A DNA stretch of 64,000 bases from Ashinkailepas kermadecensis (Eukaryota > Arthropoda > Thecostraca > Neolepadidae): assembly GCA_034440615.1 (NCBI GenBank), contig JAOTOM010003815.1, positions 107,501 to 171,500 on the forward strand, in the 5' to 3' direction. Of this stretch, positions 44,766 to 55,964 are shown one piece after another (the stretch's first letter is position 1; every line of letters starts with the position of its first letter). Position numbers and translations under genes: made by a program. The notes beneath the pieces were generated by a model. It made no database searches, had not been told where the DNA came from, and saw only the letters and a list, made by a program, of their open reading frames with translations.

Positions 44766-45571
44766 GCCGCCCATCATGACACAGCGCCACATCAATTCCG
44801 CCCGAACGCCACAGTCAAACACGACCGGCCTTCCGCCAATAAATACACCGCCGCGAGCGCAGATTTGATCAGAAGCTGCCAGCGAAAACTGAGCGCTATT
44901 GCGCAGTGGACGGCTTGGAGCTCGCGCGCCCGCACCTGATGGAAGCACACCGATCGGCCAGGTTACGTCAGCCACGGTGTCGCAAGCAGTCGCCAGCTTC
45001 GCAGCGCGCCCCTCCCGCACGTGTTCGGCGGTCCGGCGCCACACCCCCTCCCAAGTCATCCGCCTGGGACTGCGGCGTCGGAGGGAGCCGCTCGCCCCCC
45101 CCCTCACAACAGGGTCCGGCCGCTGCCGCCGTCGTGCGAGCGCAAAACATCACAACGAAAGAACAGTAAGTAGGTAAATCGGCAGTCCCGTCATAAAGCT
45201 GGTCAGGCCCGCAGTCGCACCCGCGAACGGTGAAGTAAAATCGGGCGCAAAAGCTGCCCGTAGCCGAGAACGCGCCCGCCGCGCCGCGCTCCGCGTGCGG
45301 GAACGCAGCACACGCGTCGCTCAAACAATAGCCATTTTGGTGTCACAGTCCACAACTAAACAAACACGAAGCTAGAACGAGACATTCCCACACGGCGTCG
45401 GCAGCGCCGGTCGTGACACGCCTTCCCCGCCCCGTCGGAACTCACCCCACAGGTCACGTCTTCCCCACGCGCACACGTCACAGCGACATCCCCAAGCACA
45501 CCCCGCCCGCCCTAAGCTGCCGGTCCGACTGCCCCCCCCCCCCACAGAGGAATGTTCGTCACGGCCCGGCC
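44766..45571. other. GC-rich sequence, possible 3' untranslated region of the minus-strand gene
   Basis: The region immediately follows the RhoGEF stop codon (minus strand). Open frames on both strands are GC-driven. The nearest canonical minus-strand AATAAA that I noticed is near 43,696-43,701, beyond the 63-bp array. If that is the polyadenylation signal, the array would lie within the 3' UTR. This is inference. Confidence 0.3.
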
Positions 45572-46411
45572 TCAGAAGAAGATGATCTCCTCGCTGTCCG
45601 ACGGCGGCGGTCGAGGCGGCAGCTCGGGCCGCCCCGGGGCGCCGCCGCTGCGGCCGGCCACGGCAGCCGCCGCCGCCGCCGTAGTCACCAGGTTGGTGAC
45701 GGTGGTGGTGGCCGGCCGGCGCGGCGGTGTCGGCCGCGCCGGCATCTTGGGGTAGGTGTTGGTGCGCTGAGCCGCCTGCCGCTGCGGCGTACCGCCCAGC
45801 CGCTGGTAGCCGCCGACGGCCGCCGGCCGGCCCGGCCGCTCCTGGCTCAGCTTGAGCGGCAGCATCTGGTGCACGCCCGGCGAGGTGACGCCCACGCCGC
45901 CGCCGCCGCCGCCGCCGCCGCCGCTGCCGCTGCCGCCGCCGCCGCCGCCGCCGCCGCCGCTGGGGCTCATGCCGCCCACCGCCGGCACCGTCCGCCTGTC
46001 GGCAGCAGCGGCCGCACCACCGCCGCCGCCGCTGCCACCTAGCGCCGACAGCTTGGCCAGCTTCATGGGCAGCTCCTGCTTGACGGACGGGCCGTGGTGG
46101 GCGCCGGCGACGGCCGCCACCTTCTGCTGGTTGATGGAGCCGAGCAGGTGGCTGGGCAGCGACGCCGCGTCGCCGCGCTTCACCATCGAGCTGGACGCCT
46201 TGAGCTTGGGCGCGGCGCGCGGCGCCGGCGCCGGGTGGCCGGCCGTCGACGCCGTCGGCGGCGCGTCGTCGCCGTCGGGCGTCGGCTGCGACGTGGTCAC
46301 CACCTGCAGCGTCGGCGACAGCAGGATGCCCTGCGAGCGCAGCGCGTCCAGCTGGCGGTACAGCAGCTCGCGCTGCTGGCTGACGTCGCTCTGCTCCTGC
46401 CGCAGCTGCTC
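45572..46411 (-). CDS. Terminal exon of a RhoGEF (ARHGEF2/18- or AKAP13-like), C-terminal coiled coil and tail
   Basis: These 840 bases (279 codons plus stop) follow the acceptor CGTTTGTCACAG/GAG in phase 0. They continue the coiled coil as EQLRQEQSDVSQQRELLYRQ and LDALRSQGILLSP. This matches the conserved C-terminal helix of the ARHGEF2/ARHGEF18/AKAP13 group, activators of Rho GTPases at junctions and microtubules. Two short 'LPxKL' motifs follow (LPMKLAKL, HQMLPLKLS). Between them lies a glycine-rich run encoded by GGC repeats (plus positions about 45,892-45,962), and after them an Ala/Pro/Arg-rich tail ending in DSEEIIFF. The last three residues fit a class II PDZ-ligand pattern (hydrophobic-x-hydrophobic). 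Family assignment rests on the coiled coil and LPxKL motifs; the DH-PH domains are outside the window. Antisense frames here are composition artefacts. Confidence 0.75.
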   Translation of the reverse strand, partial: EQLRQEQSDVSQQRELLYRQLDALRSQGILLSPTLQVVTTSQPTPDGDDAPPTASTAGHPAPAPRAAPKLKASSSMVKRGDAASLPSHLLGSINQQKVAAVAGAHHGPSVKQELPMKLAKLSALGGSGGGGGAAAAADRRTVPAVGGMSPSGGGGGGGGGSGSGGGGGGGGGVGVTSPGVHQMLPLKLSQERPGRPAAVGGYQRLGGTPQRQAAQRTNTYPKMPARPTPPRRPATTTVTNLVTTAAAAAAVAGRSGGAPGRPELPPRPPPSDSEEIIFF

Positions 46412-47175
46412 CTGTGACAAACGCCGGAGAACCGTGTGGGACATCCACGCTGGTGCAAACGCGCCGCAAGTTTCAAGCGAATGGAGTCTACGATGTGCAC
46501 CCGCATATGATATACCATCTGTGCTGTCAGTGATCGATGTTATGCGACTGAAACGTGTACGTCCTATAACTCGATAAAATGCTAATCTGTTTGGCCGCTT
46601 TGGAATTGGTCACGAAGTTCTGATACAAGAATACACAAATAAGAGCAAAATGTCTGATGAAATGCATGTTATAACGAGAACAAGACGAAAGAGAGAAGAA
46701 CAGTGACATCTTCGTTCGGCTAGGAGTCAGACCACACTACCGACAATCAGTTTTATCAGCATGGCAGCACCGGACGCCAACTTAAGAAGTCGAAGTGAGA
46801 AAAAAGTACTGTAATCCTTTCGGCGTTGACTTTCACCGACCACCGCAGATTACTACTTCCCTTGCAAGTTTTTCATTTCAGTACAAGAGGGTGTCCACAA
46901 CGCAAATACAGCTCATACCGATCACACAGATCCAGACCAACTGACTGTAGTCTGACAACCGGTTGTGATTTTGGCAAGCGTTGTGTTCTGCAACGGCACT
47001 CCGAACATCAGCTGCTGTTACCATCCCACTATTTTGTGTAAAACAACGTTCAGTCAATCACCGGGCCGGAAACACCGCAGGCCACTAGCATGGCTGGCAC
47101 AAGATACAAAACATGACAAAAACAGACGAGTGTTGTAAGTCCAGCCGTGCAGTCTGGCCACGGACGCTGTCTGAC

Positions 47176-47340
47176 CTGCAGCTTGCCCAGCTCGGCCTTC
47201 TTGCCCTGTATCCACTTCTCCTGGTTGTCTCTGTCGCGGTTCCACTCCGTCTTCTCCTTAGTAAAGCGATCTTGCAGATTGCGGAGCTCTTCCAGTTTGG
47301 CGTTGAGCCGCGTCTCCCCGCTGGTGGCGCCACCCCTGCC
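47176..47340 (-). CDS. Penultimate exon of the same RhoGEF, coiled coil
   Basis: The exon encodes ETRLNAKLEELRNLQDRF, TKEKTEWNRDRDNQEKW and IQGKKAELGKLQ, a heptad-rich helix typical of this RhoGEF subgroup. The donor is CTGCAG/GTCAGA. Its phase 0 end joins the terminal exon exactly, giving ...GKLQ-EQLRQ.... With the acceptor GCCGAG/GGC at 47,340 it is 165 bp and phase 0 at both ends, compatible with the exon at 49,831-49,925. A better-looking acceptor CCACCAG/C at 47,320 would change the phase and require another upstream exon. The acceptor lies in a local tandem repeat (47,331-47,560), so its exact position is uncertain. Confidence 0.7.
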
Positions 47341-47560
47341 CTCGGCCGCACAGGTGCGCAGACTGTGGCAGTCAGAGTCAGGGTCAAGGTCAAAGTCAGG
47401 GCCACCCTGCCCTCGGCCACACAGCAGCACGAACTGTGGCAGCCAGGGTCAAGGCCACCCCTGCCCTCGGCCACACAGCTGCGCAGACTGCGGCAGCCAG
47501 TCAGGGTCAGGGCCACCCCTGCCCTCGGTTACACAGTGACGCAGGATGTGGCAGCCAGGG
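47331..47560. repeat. ~52-72-bp imperfect tandem repeat, four units
   Basis: Units start with CACCCCTGCCCTCGGCC at about 47,331, 47,403, 47,456 and 47,514 and continue with CACAG...GTGGCAGCCAGGGTC. On the minus strand each unit contains a CTGTG...GCCGAGGGCAG stretch like the splice acceptor region of the neighbouring exon. The repeat has thus duplicated potential acceptor sites. Confidence 0.75.
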
Positions 47561-47599
47561 TCAGGGTTATGGTTAGGATGGGGGTACGGGTTACTGTTA

Positions 47600-48320
47600 G
47601 GGTCAGGGTCGGAGGTTATAGTCGGATGAGGCCCAGCGTTAGGGATGGTGTGCGGTAATTATCAGAGATGTGTCACAGCCAGGGTGGCCGTCAAGGCGAA
47701 GGACAGGGTTAAGGATGGCTGGAGTTGAGATCCATACTTAGGGTGAAGACGAGGACCACAATGTCTGAGGCGATCTCGCTGTCTGTGACGCATTTAGTGC
47801 TAGGAGTGTGCATACAGTAGCAAAGGAACCACCACGAACCCAGCCAGTTATCTCACTTTAAAACCCTGAAGAAAACACCCATCGCCTCCCTTCCACATCA
47901 GTTAACTGGTTACTTAGGTCAGCTGCTGATATCCTCATTTCCTCGCCCCCCGCCCCCCCCCCCCCGCGGGTGATCACTAAAAAGTGAAAGATATCTTCTC
48001 ATTTACGATTTCCATCCGTTAGTCATATTTCATGCACATCAAGGACACAGTGGTCACTACACAACGGTGAATTTGTTGACGTCTCTCCAACCAATATCAG
48101 TGCCCCTTCATACAACTCTGCACAAGCGCACACCGCTGCACATCCACACAACCCTGTACACTCAAACAACCATGAAATACACACCCATACACAACCACAC
48201 AAGCATGGAAACACGCAACTATGCACAACCGCACAACCATTCACGCATACACAACCCTACACGACATCTCGTCATGTACAACTCTGCACATACATAAATA
48301 CATATCCATAACTCTGGTCC
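47600..48320. other. Intronic sequence of the RhoGEF gene; poly-C tract and CA-rich stretch
   Basis: No exon is recognised. A run of about 20 Cs with interruptions lies at 47,947-47,967. Positions about 48,100-48,300 are rich in ACACAACC-like words without a fixed period. Confidence 0.45.
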
Positions 48321-48373
48321 GGTTGGTTGTTGGAGTTTAGGGGCGCATCGACTGCGTCGGTCATGCAGCGCCC
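48321..48373 (-). mobile_element. 53-bp retroposed element with a 12-bp target-site duplication
   Basis: On the minus strand it reads GGGCGCTGCATGACCGACGC, AGTCGATGCGCCCCTAAACT and an (AACC)-type tail. The direct repeat TAACTCTGGTCC flanks it perfectly at 48,309-48,320 and 48,374-48,385. The A/C-rich tail and the duplication indicate LINE-mediated insertion of a 5'-truncated short element. Further copies are at 14,677, 32,949, 38,240, 38,876 and 39,744. Confidence 0.88.
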
Positions 48374-48969
48374 TAACTCTGGTCCGAGGTACACAAATTT
48401 GGTAACTTGCTACGGTATGCCATCGATCGAATTTCAGAACATTGGTATGCTTATCGAAGTAGGACTGATGTCAAAATGACATTTGATTTGACCTAGCACT
48501 GCAAAGAATCTTTGATTCCCTTACCGACGAGCTTGAATGCATAGGCCATACAACACCGCCACCTTCTCACGTCGAGTAGACCCTGCACAACCGAAATTTC
48601 GAGCAGCTTGCGCAATAGAGGCCGGGACCTTCGAGGCAGGGTAATATGGTGCTATCTAATGGACTACCGAGAGAGCAGGGTTCTCAGTTTCCCTATCATC
48701 TTACTGACAATTTATTTTGCCAAGCTTTCAGTCATGCATCTAGTGGGATGTTAACGCCTAACCCCATGGGTGACAATCACAAGACGGCCTAAAACACGTG
48801 ACCATACAGCATGGAATGCATGACACGCACAGACATTGTTTCAAAATCCGACAAGCCCACGTCCCCCGATGTGCTTTACCACCATACCCTAATCTGTTCT
48901 GTGCACTTGAATTGACTTGACAGGTTACTTGAAGGTTACTACTTGCCTGCAGATTTCTTGACAGGTTAC

Positions 48970-49300
48970 TTGAAATCCTATCTGCGTAAGGAATTCCAAG
49001 ACTGCTCAATTGTGTATAAATCGGGAATCACTTCCCAATAAATCCACCAACCTCAGATAATTCGCATCATATCCGAAGTGCCACCTACGCTCTTCCGTAT
49101 ATGCCGGGCACGCCACCAGCACATGGTGCACAGACAGCGCGGAGTTGTACCTCACACATTTCGGCCTTTCGTCCCCGCACAATACATACCAATGTGTTGC
49201 TAGCATGTGACCAATTCTGAGACGACAGATGGCCACCTCGTCCCTTCTAGTTTGCCTAGTAGTAGTCTACAACCCGGGCAGGCGAGAATGGCTGACCAGG
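48970..49300 (-). pseudogene. LINE ORF2 C-terminal fragment
   Basis: The minus strand reads TRRDEVAICRLRIGHMLATHW, then CVRYNSALSVHHVLVACPAY. These match the zinc-binding C-terminal region following the RNase H-like part of Jockey-type ORF2 proteins ('RREEVVLTRLRIGHTRLTH...C..C...LTVxHILxxCP'). A stop lies upstream and the rest of ORF2 is absent, so it is a truncated insertion within the host gene's intron. Confidence 0.75.
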
Positions 49301-49780
49301 TCGGACGAGAGACCCACCCACAAGCGGGGCCCACGTGGCACTCACAGTTCTGCGTTGTTGGCCGACTGCGATATGACGCAGAGCATGGTGGAGAGCGAAC
49401 GGTGCATCTGCAGCGCCGCCAGCTGCAACGCTTCGCACGACACAACCGGCGCAGACACCTGGCGGCGAGAACGGCAACTGCAGTTACGGCGGCGCACCGC
49501 CAGCTGGCAGCAATACACCTACAATGGAGCGTCCGGAATGTGGAGACATGTAGGCTGTACAGACTAAGGAAGTCTGCTGCAGACGAAACGAACGGACACT
49601 ACGGGAGCGCACCACCAGGCGATAGCGGACTGACGGAACGGAAAGGCAGAAGACACCGCAACACGTGTGGAACATCATCAACTGTCGCAGAACCATGCCG
49701 CCAAGTGTCGCGTACCATGAATCTCAACTAGACAAAGGCACCCAGCAACACCGACCACGCTCCAATGCGCGCGCTCCCTT
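49301..49780. other. GC-rich intronic sequence, nothing assigned
   Basis: Several overlapping open frames exist on both strands with Arg/Cys/Ser-rich products and no domain. They are best explained by GC-rich composition. Confidence 0.4.
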
Positions 49781-49830
49781 CACAGCCGACCATGATGGGA
49801 GCTACGGCGGCCAACATGCACTCGACTGAC

Positions 49831-49925
49831 CGGAGCGGGAGTGTTGAACGGCTCCCCCTCCCCCTCCTCCTCCTCCTCCTCCTCGTCGATGTTGTCTTCG
49901 CTCAGGTCTCTCCGTTTCACCGGGG
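49831..49925 (-). CDS. Probable upstream exon of the RhoGEF, acidic linker
   Basis: This short exon is bordered by TGTTCTGCCGCAG/CC and CCG/GTCAGT. It encodes PVKRRDLSEDNID, then a run of glutamates interspersed with glycine, and EPFNTPAP. It enters in phase 1 (two bases complete a codon) and leaves in phase 0, so it joins the exon at 47,340-47,176 without a frameshift. The acidic run comes from a (GAG)n trinucleotide tract. Assignment to the RhoGEF rests on strand, splice phase and proximity, not on a recognised domain. Confidence 0.5.
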
Positions 49926-50067
49926 CTGCGGCAGAACAGGAACGGCCGGTGTCAGAACACGCGGCGGCACGCCGCCACACCACCCGGCGGTTCACAGTAC
50001 GAGTTGAGCAGCACCGGCAGGACGTGTGCGACGATCCCACGTCAATACTGCTGGTGTATTGACTGCT

Positions 50068-53000
50068 GACGACAAGACTGTCCCGACATTGTCACCAGGC
50101 GACACTAACACCACCACCACAGGGCACTGCCGCTACACACTGCTGACGACAAGACTGTCCCGACATTGTCACCAGGCGACACTAACACCACCGCCACGGG
50201 GCACTGCCGCTACACACTGCTGACAAGACTGTCCCGACATTGTCACCAGGCGACACTAACACCACCGCCACGGGGCACTGCCGCTACACACTGCTGACGA
50301 CAAGACTGTCCCGACATTGTCACCAGGCGACACTAACACCACCGCCACGGGGCACTGCCGCTACACACTGCTGACGACAAGACTGTCCCGACATTGTCAC
50401 CAGGCGACACTAACACCACCACCACGGGGCACTGCCGCTACACACTGCTTACGACAAGACTGTCCCGACATTGTCACCAGGCGACACTAACACCACCGCC
50501 ACGGGGCACTGCCGCTACACACTACTTACGACAAGACTGTCCCGACATTGTCACCAGGCGACACTAACACCACCACCACGGGGCACTGCCGCTACACACT
50601 GCTGACGACAAGACTGTCCCGACACCGTCACCAGACGACACTAACACCACCACCACGGGGCACTGCCGCTACACACTGCTGACAAGACTGTCCCGACATT
50701 GTCACCAGGCGACACTAACACCACCGCCACGGGGCACTGCCGCTACACACTGCTGACGACAAGACTGTCCCGACATTGTCACCAGGCGACACTAACGCCA
50801 CCACCACGGGGCACTGCCGCTACACACTGCTGACGACAAGACTGTCCCGACACCGTCACCAGACGACACTAACACCACCACCACGGGGCACTGCCGCTAC
50901 ACACTGCTGACAAGACTGTCCCGACATTGTCACCAGGCGACACTAACACCACCGCCACGGGGCACTGCCGCTACACACTGCTGACGACAGGACTGTCCCG
51001 ACATTGTCACCAGGCGACACTAACACCACCACCACGGGGCACTGCCGCTACACACTGCTGACAAGACTGTCCCGACATTGTCACCAGGCGACACTAACAC
51101 CACCACCACGGGGCACTGCCGCTACACACTGCTGACGACAAGACTGTCCCGACATTGTCACCAGGCGACACTAACACCACCGCCACCACCACAGGGCACT
51201 GCCGCTACACACTGCTGACGACAAGACTGTCCCGACATTGTCACCAGGCGACACTAACACCACCGCCACGGGGCACTGCCGCTACACACTGCTGACAAGA
51301 CTGTCTCGACATTGTCACCAGGCGACACTAACACCACCGCCACGGGGCACTGCCGCTACACACTGCTGACGACAAGACTGTCCCGACATTGTCACCAGGC
51401 GACACTAACACCACCGCCACGGGGCACTGCCGCTACACACTACTGACAAGACTGTCCCGACACCGTCACCAGGCGACACTAACACCACCACCACGGGGCA
51501 CTGCCGCTACACACTGCTGACGACAAGACTGTCCCGACATTGTCACCAGGCGACACTAACACCACCGCCACGGGGCACTGCCGCTACACACTGCTGACAA
51601 GACTGTCTCGACATTGTCACCAGGCGACACTAACACCACCGCCACGGGGCACTGCCGCTACACACTGCTGACAAGACTGTCCCGACATTGTCACCAGGCG
51701 ACACTAACACCACCGCCACGGGGCACTGCCGCTACACACTGCTGACGACAAGACTGTCCCGACATTGTCACCAGGCGACACTAACACCACCGCCACGGGG
51801 CACTGCCGCTACACACTGCTTACGACAAGACTGTCCCGACATTGTCACCAGGCGACACTAACACCACCGCCACGGGGCACTGCCGCTACACACTACTTAC
51901 GACAAGACTGTCCCGACATTGTCACCAGGCGACACTAACACCACCACCACGGGGCACTGCCGCTACACACTGCTGACGACAAGACTGTCCCGACACCGTC
52001 ACCAGACGACACTAACACCACCACCACGGGGCACTGCCGCTACACACTGCTGACAAGACTGTCCCGACATTGTCACCAGGCGACACTAACACCACCGCCA
52101 CGGGGCACTGCCGCTACACACTGCTGACGACAAGACTGTCCCGACATTGTCACCAGGCGACACTAACGCCACCACCACGGGGCACTGCCGCTACACACTG
52201 CTGACGACAAGACTGTCCCGACACCGTCACCAGACGACACTAACACCACCACCACGGGGCACTGCCGCTACACACTGCTGACAAGACTGTCCCGACATTG
52301 TCACCAGGCGACACTAACACCACCGCCACGGGGCACTGCCGCTACACACTGCTGACGACAGGACTGTCCCGACATTGTCACCAGGCGACACTAACACCAC
52401 CACCACGGGGCACTGCCGCTACACACTGCTGACAAGACTGTCCCGACATTGTCACCAGGCGACACTAACACCACCACCACGGGGCACTGCCGCTACACAC
52501 TGCTGACGACAAGACTGTCCCGACATTGTCACCAGGCGACACTAACACCACCGCCACCACCACAGGGCACTGCCGCTACACACTGCTGACGACAAGACTG
52601 TCCCGACATTGTCACCAGGCGACACTAACACCACCGCCACGGGGCACTGCCGCTACACACTGCTGACAAGACTGTCTCGACATTGTCACCAGGCGACACT
52701 AACACCACCGCCACGGGGCACTGCCGCTACACACTGCTGACGACAAGACTGTCCCGACATTGTCACCAGGCGACACTAACACCACCGCCACGGGGCACTG
52801 CCGCTACACACTACTGACAAGACTGTCCCGACACCGTCACCAGGCGACACTAACACCACCACCACGGGGCACTGCCGCTACACACTGCTGACGACAAGAC
52901 TGTCCCGACATTGTCACCAGGCGACACTAACACCACCACCACGGGGCACTGCCGCTACACACTGCTGACGACAAGACTGTCCCGACACCGTCACCAGGCG

Positions 53001-55075
53001 ACACTAACACCACCACCACGGGGCACTGCCGCTACACACTGCTGACGACAAGACTGTCCCGACACCGTCACCAGACGACACTAACACCACCACCACGGGG
53101 CACTGCCGCTACACACTGCTGACAAGACTGTCCCGACATTGTCACCAGGCGACACTAACACCACCGCCACGGGGCACTGCCGCTACACACTGCTGACGAC
53201 AAGACTGTCCCGACATTGTCACCAGGCGACACTAACACCACCACCACGGGGCACTGCCGCTACACACTACTGACGACAAGACTGTCCCGACACCGTCACC
53301 AGACGACACTAACACCACCACCACGGGGCACTGCCGCTACACACTGCTGACAAGACTGTCCCGACATTGTCACCAGGCGACACTAACACCACCGCCACGG
53401 GGCACTGCCGCTACACACTGCTGACGACAGGACTGTCCCGACATTGTCACCAGGCGACACTAACACCACCACCACGGGGCACTGCCGCTACACACTGCTG
53501 ACAAGACTGTCCCGACATTGTCACCAGGCGACACTAACACCACCACCACGGGGCACTGCCGCTACACACTGCTGACGACAAGACTGTCCCGACATTGTCA
53601 CCAGGCGACACTAACACCACCACCACCACCACAGGGCACTGCCGCTACACACTGCTGACGACAAGACTGTCCCGACATTGTCACCAGGCGACACTAACAC
53701 CACCGCCACGGGGCACTGCCGCTACACACTGCTGACAAGACTGTCCCGACATTGTCACCAGGCGACACTAACACCACCACCACGGGGCACTGCCGCTACA
53801 CACTGCTGACGACAAGACTGTCCCGACATTGTCACCAGGCGACACTAACACCACCGCCACGGGGCACTGCCGCTACACACTACTGACAAGACTGTCCCGA
53901 CACCGTCACCAGGCGACACTAACACCACCACCACGGGGCACTGCCGCTACACACTGCTGACGACAAGACTGTCCCGACATTGTCACCAGGCGACACTAAC
54001 ACCACCACCACGGGGCACTGCCGCTACACACTGCTGACGACAAGACTGTCCCGACATTGTCACCAGGCGACACTAACACCACCACCACGGGGCACTGCCG
54101 CTACACACTGCTTACGACAAGACTGTCCCGACATTGTCACCAGACGACACTAACACCACCGCCACGGGGCACTGCCGCCACACACTGCTTACGACAAGAC
54201 TGTCCCGACATTGTCACCAGGCGACACTAACACCACCGCCGCGGGGCACTGCCGCTACACACTGCTGACAAGACTGTCCCGACATTGTCACCAGGCGACA
54301 CTAACACCACCGCCACGGGGCACTGCCGCTACACACTGCTGACAAGACTGTCCCGACACCGTCACCAGGCGACACTAACACCACCACCACGGGGCACTGC
54401 CGCTACACACTGCTGACGACAAGACTGTCCCGACATTGTCACCAGGCGACACTAACACCACCACCACGGGGCACTGCCGCTACACACTGCTGACGACAAG
54501 ACTGTCCCGACATTGTCACCAGGCGACACTAACACCACCGCCACGGGGCACTGCCGCTACACACTGCTGACGACAAGACTGTCCCGACATTGTCACCAGA
54601 CGACACTAACACCACCGCCACGGGGCACTGCCGCTACACACTGCTTACGACAAGACTGTCCCGACATTGTCACCAGGCGACACTAACACCACCGCCACGG
54701 GGCACTGCCGCTACACACTGCTGACAAGACTGTCCCGACATTGTCACCAGGCGACACTAACACCACCGCCACGGGGCACTGCCGCTACACACTGCTGACG
54801 ACAAGACTGTCCCGACATTGTCACCAGGCGACACTAACACCACCACCACGGGGCACTGCCGCTACACACTGCTGACAAGACTGTCCCGACATTGTCACCA
54901 GGCGACACTAACACCACCACCACGGGGCACTGCCGCTACACACTGCTGACGACAAGACTGTCCCGACACCGTCACCAGGCGACACTAACACCACCACCAC
55001 GGGGCACTGCCGCTACACACTGCTTACGACAAGACTGTCCCGACATTGTCACCAGGCGACACTAACACCACCACG
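50068..55075. repeat. ~5-kb satellite of 74/77-bp units with a 1,371-bp higher-order repeat
   Basis: About 65 units carry GACAAGACTGTCCCGACATT, GTCACCAGGCGACACTAACA and GGGCACTGCCGCTACACACT. Units are 77 bp (GCTGACGACAAG) or 74 bp (GCTGACAAG). Rare variants recur at exact spacing: ACTACTTACG at 50,521 and 51,892; ACTAACGCC at 50,791 and 52,162; CTGTCTCGAC at 51,301 and 52,672; CGCCACCACCACAGGG at 51,181 and 52,552. Each pair is 1,371 bp apart, about 18 units. A third occurrence of the last landmark, near 53,621, is only 1,069 bp on, which is four units fewer. The array is in the region upstream of the RhoGEF exon and probably lies in an intron. Confidence 0.97.
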
Positions 55076-55171
55076 GAGGCGTAACACAGAAAGGCGTTTG
55101 TGGAGTCACCCAGCGCGCGGGTAGTTACCATACACCTTACACCGCAGCCGGCACCCGCCGTCCGCCCCACG

Positions 55172-55206
55172 CGTGGTGGTGGTGTTAGTGTCGCCTGGTG
55201 ACAAGA
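55172..55206 (-). repeat. Inverted partial satellite unit beyond the array end
   Basis: The minus strand reads CTTGTCACCAGGCGACACTA followed by ACACCACCACC, identical to the core of the 50-55-kb satellite unit but in opposite orientation. It lies about 100 bases after the array ends. Confidence 0.85.
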
Positions 55207-55570
55207 GATAACACTGCAATTTTCGTTTGAGTCTCGAACTCATTGCCGTAGAGGGATGGCGCTTTTAATTTCTGCCTTCAACAATGCAATTTGGTAAACA
55301 TATCCCATCCAAAATAACTTCAGGATTGCACTTATGTTTGAAGGTGCGCAGCTGAGCACCAAGTTAAGTAGCGTAGCTGCGTATTAACACGCAGTTAAGA
55401 GAATGTGCCTGACTGAATATAAGGAGATTCGACTTCACTGTGTTTTTCACATCCGCCAGCGCTTGTCCAGCGCCCCACGGGTGCGTTATGCTGCTTTTAA
55501 ATACGCCCCCCAAAATAAGCGGCAAGGATCACGACTGTGCCGTCGGGCATACGGTGCGCGGTAGACATGG
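55207..55570. other. Unassigned
   Basis: AT-balanced sequence with no open frame of note and no repeat found elsewhere in the window. Confidence 0.45.
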
Positions 55571-55735
55571 GTGGTGGTGGCTATTGGTTCTACGATACGT
55601 CGAACGTTGAGTCATGTAGCGTCGCCAATCTCTCACGCCGCGGTAGACATGGGTGGTGGTGGCTATTGGTTCTACGATACGTCGAACGTTGAGTCATGTA
55701 GCGTCGCCAATCTCTCACGCCGCGGTAGACATGGG
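55571..55735 (-). repeat. SINE tail duplicated in tandem (82-bp period)
   Basis: Two near-identical 82-base blocks contain, on the minus strand, CGGCGTGAGAGATTGGCGAC, GCTACATGACTCAACGTTCG and AACCAATAGCC. This is the tail of the SINE family at 29,035 and 32,313. The tRNA-like head is missing, so a 5'-truncated copy was tandemly duplicated. Confidence 0.8.
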
Positions 55736-55964
55736 CAACAAGACGGGAACACCAGATCTTTGCACCCAACTTTCACCAAACCCTGGATCCGCCCGTGGTC
55801 GTGAGGTTTCGCTTGATGATAATCGCTCGGTAATAGGCACCGTGTGCATGACTGTGATGCTTTGCACCAGCAATGCCAGCAACAACCGCGTTTGGTGCGG
55901 TGATATCGTGTGGTCGAAACGTGCGAAGCAGTGCGGTCAGGGGCGGAAATGTTCACTTGCAACA

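Noticed and set aside
43649..44939. Proteins of ~340-390 residues on both strands
   Set aside because: They are read through a 63-bp repeat (21 codons) without stop codons. All three forward frames and a reverse frame are open, so none is evidence of coding.
45372..46577. Forward-strand and alternative minus-strand proteins overlapping the RhoGEF exon
   Set aside because: They are GC-rich shadow frames (poly-Arg, poly-Ala, poly-Pro) of the frame with the conserved coiled coil and correct splice acceptor.
50068..55075. CRISPR-like array of evenly spaced repeats
   Set aside because: There are no unique spacers. The whole 74/77-bp unit is repeated head to tail, and the setting is eukaryotic.
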